From positions 31,912 to 95,911 of the forward strand of contig JAOTOM010002244.1 in assembly GCA_034440615.1 (NCBI GenBank): a stretch of 64,000 nt of DNA, given 5' to 3'. Shown one piece after another: positions 22,601-33,198 of this stretch. The notes under the pieces are model-generated. The model was not told the DNA's origin. It did not search any database and saw only the letters and a list, made by a program, of their open reading frames with translations. Source of the stretch: Ashinkailepas kermadecensis (lineage: Eukaryota > Arthropoda > Thecostraca > Neolepadidae). The stretch's first letter is position 1. Each line of letters starts with the position of its first letter. Both the position numbers and the translations under genes were made by a program.

Positions 22601-23109
22601 TTACGGGTGATGCGTTTATACTCGACCTTGAACCCAATTTTGTTATAAATGTGCACACATTAGGCCATTATATCATGCATGTTGTTTTTACCGCAGATAA
22701 TACGATTTCTGTGAAGCTTGGACCTCAAACACGCTGAAATTGGGCCGATTTTCGCCAAATGGCCCACGTTTGCCTCTTTGACCTGACCTGGCAGGTCAAC
22801 CATGGGAGATAGGTCAACATTTTTCAGGACCAAAACGTTAACCTATGGGTAGGTCTACCCGCAGGCGAAAGCCGCATCTCTCTCTATTTCTTAGTTCTCG
22901 AGATTCTAAAGGCACTAGATATGAAATTCCGCTGGAGACTTCAACGCCGGGAGTCAACTCGCATGGTTTCGTTCGGCGACTAGTTGGCAAAGGTAAACGT
23001 CATTTTTTCCAATTTTTTTTAACGTATCCTGGCTAGACATATATCTGGCCAAGTCATACCACCAGTGCCGATTGGAAATTCCGAAAAAGCCTTCTGACGC
23101 TCCGGTCTA
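19135..23109 (-). mobile_element. DNA transposon with ~480-bp TIRs, uncharacterised family
   Basis: Long terminal inverted repeats (19135-19608 and 22620-23109) bracket a minus-strand protein relic. The outermost ~100 bases are nearly identical (both tips read TAGACCGGAGCGTCAGAAGG inward), and similarity declines inward. Both tips are bordered by ATGCGCAT (19127-19134 and 23110-23117). Because that octamer is its own reverse complement, it may be an 8-bp target duplication or part of the repeat. It fits the hAT target pattern nTnnnnAn, and the tip TAGAC is close to the hAT tip pattern YARNG. The whole unit of about 4 kb is therefore an autonomous-type element, now disabled. Assignment to hAT or a sister group is inference. 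Confidence 0.85.
19931..22253 (-). pseudogene. Putative transposase of uncharacterised invertebrate family
   Basis: The relic is about 770 codons in three joined pieces. Piece 1 (22253-21144, 369 codons) has a conserved N-terminal region, a Cys cluster CQC...CSSC at residues 152-165, FIKDQRTERR near 180, and a Lys-rich then Asp/Glu-rich linker at 196-245. An in-frame TAG (21144-21146) separates it from piece 2 (21143-20367), which holds IGSDGTAVNTR, GRPLQHAICGLHVKEL and ARWVTLSNRILRLY. A single-base frameshift after CCA-TGA leads to piece 3 (20362-19931). From memory, proteins with SDGT...NT, GRPLQ, LH-x-x-EL and RW...NRILRLY occur as uncharacterised multi-copy proteins in aphids, cnidarians and other invertebrates. 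The order SDGT, C-x-x-x-H, RW recalls the RNase H-like core of hAT transposases, but that link is inference. Its position between TIRs supports a transposase role. Confidence 0.75.
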
Positions 23110-23117
23110 ATGCGCAT
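22620..23117 (-). repeat. Right terminal inverted repeat
   Basis: Reverse-complement partner of 19127-19608. It contains TGACCTGACCTGGCAGGTCA at about 22780 and TTAGTTCTCGAGATTCTAAA in the middle. The region upstream of the transposase start (22254-22619) between repeat and gene has no other feature and presumably held the promoter. Confidence 0.92.
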
Positions 23118-23249
23118 TGGTCATCTCCTATGACTCATTGATCCGAGGGTCTTTTTACCCCACCCACTCCAACGCCTCAGGTTTTTCTGCAGCAGAGAAA
23201 CAACGGCGGTGCACGGCGCCGCGAAAATTTCAGTACCTCTTCCTTCATT
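23118..23249. other. Right flank of the transposon
   Basis: Short unannotated stretch; no repeat seen. Confidence 0.4.
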
Positions 23250-24070
23250 CTGCTTGTGTCTTCTGATGTGAAAGGTTCAAACTCAAGCCATTTTAGGTCA
23301 TTGACCTACCTCAGACCAAAGAGGGTGACCTCCAAAAATGTTTCAGGATCACTAACTCATCGAAATAAAATATGCTAAAATGAAACTTACTACGTGAGTG
23401 CAATTGGGAATTGCCTATACAACGTACGTCTCGGGTTTCTATTCGAGGTCAGGACAGTGACCTAAGATCACGGCCAATTTTTAACCGATTTCCGTATTCT
23501 TGTCATGTCCTATATCTTCTAACTGCATTTTTCCTTTGAATGTGTACGTAAATATGACGAGAAGTTCCTTATCTAAAGTCATTGACCTACGCCAAGTAAC
23601 CTGAAGCCAGGTCAAGATAAAATGTTCGAAGTGGGCAAAGCCTATTTAGACACTCGTGTTTTTTATGGTTTATTCCAAGTTATCATGGCCTAAATAGTAT
23701 CAAACATGCATTGTACGACCTAAGTTGTCCAATGGAACGAAAACGGTGAATCATAGTCAAGGTCAAGCTCATCGTAGGTCATTTTCCTCTAATAATTTTA
23801 AGATTTTTAGGCTCATACATGCGAAAATATACTGAAATCAAGCTTGGTACATAATTACAATTTGGCAATGCTCACAATATTTTTGCCTTCGACTTGTGTT
23901 TGTGGTCAGTTCAGCGACCTAAGGTCACTGCCAATTTCGGCATTATTAGTCAAAATTAGGTCGCCCTATCTCAGGTTACACAATGGGGATCTAATATTCA
24001 TCCGAAGATTCAAATATGATTCAAAGGTGATGACCTTGCCTTGCCTATTATCCTTGCCATACGTGCTTGA
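23250..24070. repeat. AGGTCA-rich sequence, possibly a diverged element
   Basis: By eye there are about ten AGGTCA or TGACCT hexamers in 820 bases, including the face-to-face pairs AGGTCATTGACCT and TGACCTAAGATCA. Chance expectation on both strands is below one. No termini or coding frame were found. It shares phrases such as GACCTAAGGTCAC with the TTAA element, so it may derive from a related transposon. Confidence 0.5.
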
Positions 24071-25222
24071 CTGAATGGTATAGTCTCCAAATGTTATTAC
24101 CAGAAAACATCCTCTCCAAATATGGGGTTCCAACACATACAGCCAGCACAGGTACCACCTCAGATATATATATATATATCTCCACTTGTGAGTCGCCTAT
24201 CAGACTCAAGTCCATGTTTCTGTCAGTGGTCATTTTCGCTCAAGCAAGACGATATTTCCCTAGCCAGTTCTCAGCGAGTCTGTTGCGTTTCCAGATTGTT
24301 GATGGTTGGTTCGATGGAACAAAGTGGAACATATTTTCAGGGTCATTCGGTTTTCAGTCTCTGGGTAGGCACATTTGAATATGTAGACGGAAGGCATATG
24401 AGCACCACATCCAATATTCTAATTTCTAATTTCACTTAGTTTTTGGGAACTTACGTATGTAGGTACCTTTCAAGTCACTCATACAAAACCGTTTTTTGCG
24501 GTGTGAATTGTGTATACTCCGTGTGTGCAATAACGCAGGATTTTCTCAAAACATGGGGTGTTTGAGCTTCAAGTATTTTCGAAGTGTCTAACATTGCCAT
24601 AATAAGTAACACCAAAGGTATATTATGCATGGCTGTCACTCCATTGTTGTGTCTTCTTGATTGTTGGGAATTCAACATTTTAACAGGAAAAATTGTTTAA
24701 ATTGCCTTTTAAAAATGTAGGCTATCACAAAATGTTGGGGTGGAAATGCCACACCAATACCAATAGCCCTGGCTATACCTGCCATACCGCATTCTCCGCT
24801 CATGGGCATTAGGAAGCTCAGCTTGCATGGCATTGAGTTAACACGCGACGCAGGGTCTCTCGCAAAACGAGCACCGGATGGGGGGGGGTTTCGGCCTCCT
24901 TAAGATCCTGGAAACTACTGAACCTAGAATGACAATGCTTGGATGGTAGAGTCCGGCTGCAGTGAACTCCCTTCAGTATAAATTTCATAACCGTGGGTTA
25001 ATGCCTTCAGTGTCAAATGAAGTCGACATCGGCCGCCACACCGCGCCGGCGCTCCGCCGCACCCACGGCACATGTCTAATCTTGAACTGGTGGCTGGGTG
25101 GTCGGGGGCCGGTCGGTCGCATGCCGGTGGGTCGACTTCGCCCCCCCCCAGCAGTTGCCATATTTAGCGACGAAACATTTGCAACCTTGAACTGCCTGTA
25201 CTGCCTGACGGAATGATCATCC
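24071..25222. other. Unannotated region
   Basis: Contains a short (TA)n at about 24163-24180. No recognisable gene or element termini. Confidence 0.4.
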
Positions 25223-25482
25223 GACGGGGTGATGCGGCCGGCCGCCATCTCCACACATCAGGTACTGTCTGTCCGACGGGGTGATGCGGCCGGCCGCCAT
25301 CTCCACACATCAGGTACTGCCTGTCAGACGGGGTGATGCGGCCGGCCGCCATCTCCACACATCAGGTACTGCCTGTCAGACGGGGTGATGCGGCCGGCCG
25401 CCATCTCCACACATCAGGTACTGCCTGTCAGACGGGGTGATGCGGCCGGCCGCCATCTCCACACATCAGGTAGACCTTTTGT
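25223..25482. repeat. 52-bp tandem repeat, 5 copies
   Basis: Units start with GACGGGGTGATGCGGCCGGC at 25223, 25275, 25327, 25379 and 25431. They are almost identical except TCCGAC/TCAGAC at the joints. Each unit contains the palindrome CGGCCGGCCG. The near-identity means recent expansion. Confidence 0.97.
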
Positions 25483-25699
25483 TGACCTTTTGATCCGAAA
25501 GGTCAGAACTTCTCGGCCAAAATAGCACCGAGACCTAGGCCACGCGACACTGTGACCCCCATTCTGAATACATTGAGCTGGGACAAAATATGACATATGG
25601 AAAGGCTTGGCGATGGTGAAGAAGTCGGTGGCTGATCATCGCCACGCCGCGGGACATCAGGCGCATGTTCTAGCGGCGCGGCGGTCCAATGCTCCTCTG
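25483..25699. other. Unannotated region
   Basis: No feature seen. Confidence 0.4.
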
Positions 25700-25860
25700 C
25701 GAGGGACCGATGGACCGATGGACCGAGGGACCGATGGACCGAGGGACCGATGCGGCCGTGGCCGTCGGGCCGCCTTTCCTCGCCGCAGGTTGGCGGCTAC
25801 GCAGCGGCAGTTCCCTTGTCGGGCCGCCGCCGCCGCCGCCGCCCGGAACCGCCAGCCAAC
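25700..25860. repeat. GACCGATG/GACCGAGG octamer run and (CCG)n
   Basis: An 8-bp unit alternating GACCGATG and GACCGAGG repeats about six times from 25707 to 25752. A short CCG trinucleotide run follows at about 25826-25846. The surrounding DNA is GC-rich, with open frames on both strands that match nothing. Confidence 0.85.
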
Positions 25861-26853
25861 TGCAGTGTTGTCCGCCATTTTCGGTAGGCATATTAGACGC
25901 TGTTCCCTGGAAATTATCTTCCCTGGAATGCACGTTCACCGTAGCCACAAGCTGTTGAATGGCGAATGCACCTAATCGTGATATTTATGAAGCTGGGCCC
26001 ACGTGTGATTGCCGGGATAATGGGCCGGGCGAATTTTTAATAGTGTGCACATTATGGATGGCTACAGTGGGACACAAACACGTTGATCAACGTGTGGCCC
26101 GCTGCATGCTGCCGATTTTCGCCAACTGCATTCCACCCTTCTGAATATATTGCTTCCCTCATGTTGTATTAGGCCGGCATGAAATATAATATTTCAGACT
26201 TCCTGAAGGTTCATGAAAACACATATCCCGGTGGTGCTATTCATGTGGCGCTAACCAGGTGTCTGGGAGGGTAATTACTGCTACTGTGGAGCTCATTTGC
26301 CTCAGCTGTTAAGCCCGCAAAGGCTTTTCTCTTTAATCAGACCGTAGCGCATGGCGGGCGATCAGGGATGGGGACTCAGCAGGTGTTTTAATTATTAGCC
26401 AAGAGTATCCCTAAATTATGCGCGATGTAAGTCAGGAGGCCACATGAGCTGAACTTTGCAGTCCGCATTAGCCTTCCCTGAACGTGGCGTGGTGCATGGA
26501 CGACTGCGGCAGGCTGACAGGCTACGCTGAAAGTAGTTTTATCTTCGGCCATCGAGAAAGCCGCGGGTTCGCGCAGATTCCCTCAAGTTTGGATGCATGT
26601 ATTTTAGCAGATCAAACAGATACCCATATTAATGGATGGATTGATTATCATATTAATGGATTAATGGATTAGTCATTTCAAATATTCCAGATCAAAGTCC
26701 GGGGAAGGATTTAGGACACCCAAAATACCACGAGCTCAGAACCTCACGCTACATCCAGTTAGGCTCTGGAGTCAAGTGATGGGCACACAGGCTACAAGGT
26801 ATACATTCACTTACGAAGTCCAAATAGACCGATAATCAAAAGAAGAACTTCAT
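25861..26853. other. Unannotated region
   Basis: Short ATTAATGGAT repetition at about 26630-26670; otherwise nothing recognised. Confidence 0.4.
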
Positions 26854-26856
26854 GAC

Positions 26857-27012
26857 GTGCGTGCTTGCGTTCGTGTGTGCGTGCGTTCGTGCGTGCATAC
26901 GTGCATGCGTGCGTGCATGCGTGCGTGCATGTGTGCGTGCGTGCGTGCGTATGTGTATGTGTGTGCACGCGCGCACGCGCGCGAGCATGTGCGTGTTTGT
27001 GTGTGCATGTTA
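26857..27012. repeat. (GTGC)n-type alternating purine-pyrimidine tract
   Basis: About 155 bases of GTGCGTGC with CATGC and CACGCGCGCACGCGCG segments. Alternating purine-pyrimidine DNA of this kind has known Z-DNA potential. Cys/Ala/Arg open frames through it are compositional. Confidence 0.93.
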
Positions 27013-27669
27013 CATAACCAGTTTCAAACTGAATGTGACCACTCCATCAATATATTTTAACACGTGACAATTAGGACATATGCATATGACTTCAAACAAA
27101 TTTGATTCAGAAGATTCATTGGTAAGATTCACCTGTGAAGATCTTGTGTAGTAGATTAAAAACCATACAAATGTTGCACACCGTAGGCATGTGTTATAGG
27201 CATGTTCGTCTTGTTGGCTTCTGTTGACAGAGCTAATCACCCCAGGAAATCATACATGAATATCGGTCTGAATTATATTACCATACGACCTAGGATGACA
27301 TGGGATGCAGATCCAATGGAGCACGTGTAGTCGAAAGATGCTCCATATCCATTGGAAGGTACCGAAATTCAGGCTAGCATCGGCGACATGGGATTTTACA
27401 AGAACTCCGCGGGGAGGCCAACAGTGAGAGGAGACAGCTCTCATCTGGCAGCACGTCAAAATCATAGCTTTTACGCACATAAGTCAATTAGCAAATCAAT
27501 GAAGGGAAGGTGCTCGCAGGGAGCCGTATCCCATCCGTCCATCTCATTGGAAGTCGTCAAAATCAGCGTCAAAAGTTGCAGGTAAAATTGTGCAAGACCC
27601 TGCAAAATCAGGGCGAAGCAATAAAAGGCGAAATATTCAAATGTTCGCCACTCCAACCCTGGTCATGAA
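27013..27669. other. Unannotated region
   Basis: No repeat or recognisable protein. Confidence 0.4.
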
Positions 27670-30600
27670 GGAAGTCTACTAAGGCACAAACATGGTACAC
27701 ACAGACGCCTGGTGAACCTGCTGACACGATCTAGGCAGACAAACGTGGACGCCTGGTGGACCTTGGACCTGCTGACACGATATAGACAGACGCCTGGTGA
27801 ACTTGCTGATACGATATAGATAGATGCCTGTTGGACCTGCTGACGCGATATGGACAGTCTCCTGGTGGACCTGTTGGCACAATATAGACAGACTCTTGGT
27901 GGACCTGCTTGCACAATATAGACAAACGACTGGTGGACTTGCTGGCATAATATAGACAGACCCAAGGTGGACCTGCTGGCACAATATAGGCAGACGACTG
28001 GTGGACCTACTGACACAATATAGACAGACTCACGGTGGACCTGCTGGCACAATATACGCAGACTCATGGTGGACCTGCTGGCACAATATAGGCAGACGAC
28101 TGGTGGACCTACTGACACAATATAGACAGACTCACGGTGGACCTGCTGGCACAATATAGACAGACTCATGGTGGACCTGCTGGCACAATATAGACAGACT
28201 CATGGTGGACCTGCTGACACAATATAGACAGACTCATGGTGGACCTGCTGACACGATATAGACAGGCGACTTGTGGACCTGCTGGCACAATATAGACAGG
28301 CGACTGGTGGACCTGCTGGCACAATATAGACAGACTCATGGTGGACCTGCTGACACAATATAGACAGACTCATGGTGGACCTGCTGACACAATATAGACA
28401 GACTCATGGTGGACCTGCTGACACAATATAGACAGACTCATGGTGGACCTGCTGGCACAGTATAGACAGACTCATGGTGGACCTGCTGACACAATATAGA
28501 CAGACTCATGGTGGACCTGCTGGCACAATATAGACAGACTCATGGTGGACCTGCTGACACGATATAGACAGACTCATGGTGGACCTGCTGACACAATATA
28601 GACAGACTCCTGGTGGACCTGCTGACACAATATAGACAGACTCATGGTGGACCTGCTGACACAATATAGACAGACTCATGGTGGACCTGCTGGCACAATA
28701 TAGACAGACTCATGGTGGACCTGCTGACACAATATAGACAGACTCATGGTGGACCTGCTGACACAATATAGACAGACTCATGGTGGACCTGCTGACACAA
28801 TATAGACAGACTCATGGTGGACCTGCTGACACAATATAGACAGACTCATGGTGGACCTGCTGACACGATATAGACAGGCATGGTGGATAATATAGACAGA
28901 CTCATTGGACCTGCTAAATAGAATAACAGACTCTGTGGACCTGCTGGCACAATATAGACAGACTCATGGTGGACCTGCTGACACAATATAGACAGACTCA
29001 TGGTGGACCTGCTGGCACAATATAGACAGACTCATGGTGGACCTGCTGACACAATATAGACAGACTCATGGTGGACCTGCTGGCACAATATAGACAGACT
29101 CATGGTGGACCTGCTGACACGATATAGACAGGCGACTTGTGGACCTGCTGGCACAATATAGACAGACTCATGGTGGACCTGCTGACACAATATAGACAGA
29201 CTCATGGTGGACCTGCTGACACAATATAGACAGACTCATGGTGGACCTGCTGACACAATATAGACAGACTCATGGTGGACCTGCTGACACGATATAGACA
29301 GACTCATGGTGGACCTGCTGGCACAATATAGACAGGCGACTGGTGGACCTGCTGGCACAATATAGACAGACTCATGGTGGACCTGCTGACACAATATAGA
29401 CAGACTCATGGTGGACCTGCTGACACAATATAGACAGACTCATGGTGGACCTGCTGACACAATATAGACAGACTCATGGTGGACCTGCTGACACAATATA
29501 GACAGACTCATGGTGGACCTGCTGACACAATATAGACAGACTCATGGTGGACCTGCTGACACAATATAGACAGACTCATGGTGGACCTGCTGGCACAATA
29601 TAGACAGACTCATGGTGGACCTGCTGACACAATATAGACAGACTCATGGTGGACCTGCTGACACAATATAGACAGACTCATGGTGGACCTGCTGACACAA
29701 TATAGACAGACTCATGGTGGACCTGCTGACACAATATAGACAGACTCATGGTGGACCTGCTGACACAATATAGACAGACTCATGGTGGACCTGCTGACAC
29801 AATATAGACAGACTCATGGTGGACCTGCTGACACAATATAGACAGACTCATGGTGGACCTGCTGACACAATATAGACAGACTCATGGTGGACCTGCTGAC
29901 ACAATATAGACAGACTCATGGTGGACCTGCTGACACAATATAGACAGACTCATGGTGGACCTGCTGACACAATATAGACAGACTCATGGTGGACCTGCTG
30001 ACACAATATAGACAGACTCATGGTGGACCTGCTGACACAATATAGACAGACTCATGGTGGACCTGCTGACACAATATAGACAGACTCATGGTGGACCTGC
30101 TGACACAATATAGACAGACTCATGGTGGACCTGCTGACACAATATAGACAGACTCATGGTGGACCTGCTGACACAATATAGACAGACTCATGGTGGACCT
30201 CTAAAAAGACTGACACACATATAGACAGACTCATGGTGGACCTGCTGACACATATAGACAGACTCATGGTGGACCTGCTGACACAATATAGACAGACTCA
30301 TGGTGGACCTGCTGACACAATATAGACAGACTCATGGTGGACCTGCTGACACAATATAGACAGACTCATGGTGGACCTGCTGACACAATATAGACAGACT
30401 CATGGTGGACCTGCTGACACAGAAAATAGACAGACTCATGGTGGACCTGCTGACACAATATAGACAGACTCATGGTGGACCTGCTGACACAATATAGACA
30501 GACTCATGGTGGACCTGCTGACACAATATAGACATCTTACCTGCGCATATAGACAGACTCATGGTGGACCTGCTGACACAATATAGACAGACTCATGGTG

Positions 30601-31245
30601 GACCTGCTGACACAATATAGACAGACTCATGGTGGACCTGCTGACACAATATAGACAGACTCATGGTGGACCTGCTGACACAATATAGACAGACTCATGG
30701 TGGACCTGCTGACACAATATAGACAGACGACTGGTGGACCTGCTGACACAATATAGACAGACTCATGGTGGACCTGCTGACACAATATAGACAGACTCAT
30801 GGTGGACCTGCTGACACAATATAGACAGACTCATGGTGGACCTGCTGACACAATATAGACAGACTCATGGTGGACCTGCTGGCACAATATAGACAGACTC
30901 ATGGTGGACCTGCTGACACAATATAGACAGACTCATGGTGGACCTGCTGACACAATATAGACAGACTCATGGTGGACCTGCTGACACAATATAGACAGAC
31001 TCATGGTGGACCTGCTGGCACAATATAGACAGACTCATGGTGGACCTGCTGGCACAATATAGACAGACGACTGGTGGACCTGCTGACACCATATAGACAG
31101 ACTCATGGTGGACCTGCTGACACAATATAGACAGACTCCTGGTGGACCTGCTGGCACAGTATAGACAGACTCATGGTGGACCTGCTGACACGATATAGAT
31201 AGATGTCTGATGGACCTGCTGACGCGATATACGCTGAGGTATGCG
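27670..31245. repeat. 34-bp satellite, about 100 copies
   Basis: The unit reads GACACAATATAGACAGACTC then ATGGTGGACCTGCT. The central part (about 28300-31000) is almost uniform, while both edges are diverged (variants GGCAC, GACGCGATAT, CGACTGGTGG, ATGCCTGTTGG). Since 34 is not a multiple of three, frames rotate and no long frame survives in the uniform core; frames only appear at the edges. Irregular patches at about 28876-28945, 30200-30230, 30421 and 30533-30550 break the register. Confidence 0.98.
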
Positions 31246-32103
31246 ACAATCTGAAACTCCATGATTGCCAATTTTTTGTTATTGGTGTGCGGAGACTACT
31301 TATGGGCTTATCTATATGCTGATGTTTATGCATCCATGGTGATAACCACCTCACATATAATAAAGGATGATGGGTTTATATACTGCCGAAGGGTGGACAA
31401 AAAGGCAACATGCAAATTTGCGGCCTGATACTACCATCTTTGATTACTTCATACCAAATAAGAGCCTGTTAGCCATTGTCAGCAAAGCAAATGAAAGCCT
31501 AGTGAAGGCTGCGGTACCCAAAGTCCATCGAGTCGTGGTGCCATTGCTTCCATTACCATTGTGCCATAAGATGTCTACTGGAAAATTTGTTCAGAAGAGC
31601 TTGCTGTGCTAAAATAGGTACCTCTGTGTTCGAGATGTGCGAGGAAGATGAACTTAGGGAGAAGCTGTTGTGAGTGTGATAATGATATGTCTGTAATTCA
31701 CATCAAAACCATTCGTGTTTACCTTGATGATAATGGCGATACCCTGCAATAAATATGCAAATTCAGTTCGTTGTGGGAAATATAAATGGCAGAACTTCTC
31801 TTTCTGACTTCTTCTTTTTTTGTGGTTGCCCCTCCCTCCAATGTTGCTGAAGTTCAGCATGGGGCCTATGGGCGCTGACTGAAAGGAATATCATGACAAA
31901 ACATTTTCCTCTCACCCCCTCCAATCATTTTGTAAAAGTTCCCTCCCTAGCAGATAGGGAGGCATTGGCACCAAAATGGCATTCAGATGTTGCAAAAGTA
32001 AATATAAACCAAGGAGCATTTCACACGAACCATGAACCCTTGCACCCTCCTACGTCGGCATGACGCGTGGAACTCCTCGTCCCCAAAACATTTCAGTGCA
32101 CCC
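31246..32103. other. Unannotated region
   Basis: No repeat, RNA gene or recognised coding sequence. Confidence 0.4.
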
Positions 32104-32755
32104 TTATGCCTTGGTCACAAATGGACTGCGGCGTGTTGGCGGCGGCCGTAAGTCCCCAAAATTGTCATAACCGTGCGGTGGCCGTACGGTAGATTACGGT
32201 AGCCGTGAGGCGATCTCAAGGTTTTTTGCTCGTCGTAGGGCTTACGATTTATTAAATTTGACATTAAGCTTTTTCCGGAAATCGCAAGGCCGTAGGCCGT
32301 AACCCCGCCGCATGTAGTATCCCAAGGTCACTGTGCGGTGGCGTGAGGTGACTTCAAGGTCACCTCACGGTTTTTACCCGGTCTGGTGTGCCTAGAAAAT
32401 CGTACGGCAGCCGCAACAACCGTGAGGCCTCCTTACGCCTCCGTCACATATGATGCTGCCGCCGCACGGTTCTGCGGTCTGCTGTTTGTAGATGGGACTT
32501 TTGCAAATCGTGCGGTTTTGCGGGCTGCGGAAGCAGTGTTCACATATGTTACGGGCTCCGCACTGCAATCGTAAAAGTCATGAAATCAAAATGCGTGAGG
32601 AGACCGCAAGGCGCTAGTTAACAAACCGCGAGGCGACCTCACGGCGACCGCAAGGCAATCGCAAGGCGCCCGCCCGGTTGTTGCGGCCGCCGCAAGGGCG
32701 CCGTGAGACCGCCGCAAGGTCTCCTTGCGGCGCCCTTGCGGCGCCCTTGCGCCCG
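32104..32755 (+). repeat. Harbinger left flank: modules A (to 32437) and B
   Basis: Module A (32104-32437) begins TTATGCCTTGGTCACAAATG and is an inverted match, about 85-90 percent by eye, to 35026-35357. Module B (32437-32755) starts near TCACATATGATGCTGCC and is an inverted match to 35399-35714. Both are dense in GCAAGG, GTGAGG and GTACGG phrases. On this side A is outside and B inside; on the right A' is inside and B' outside. Confidence 0.9.
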
Positions 32756-33198
32756 CGAACAATTGAGAAATAGTGACATTGTAGTTTGCTATGACATTGC
32801 TGTGTTTTATGAGTTTTATGAGACATTGTCACATAAATGAGTTACATTTCAAGGAACGTATCTTTGCTATGCTCCACCTTTGGTAATATATAAGTTGTTT
32901 CATTGAGCTTTACTGAGGCATAAAGTAATGTTGTATAATTTACACTTTATATAATGAATAATGCTCACAATATTATACTTTCGTTCTTTACTAATTAAAG
33001 TTGTATATGTTCCGTTTCATTTATAGCATTATTCTCTTATTATATGCACCTTTATTTCTTAGAAGGAAATCTATTCATATGATATATAGACATCGTCACC
33101 AATAATTTGTATTGTCTCTATATAAACAAAGCATAACACTAGTCAATCACAGTACACAGATCAGAGTGCTAGTAGTTGTAGTTCAGGGCCGCCTCTTG

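Noticed and set aside
27670..31245. CRISPR-like array
   Set aside because: Units are contiguous 34-bp repeats without unique spacers, and the setting is eukaryotic.
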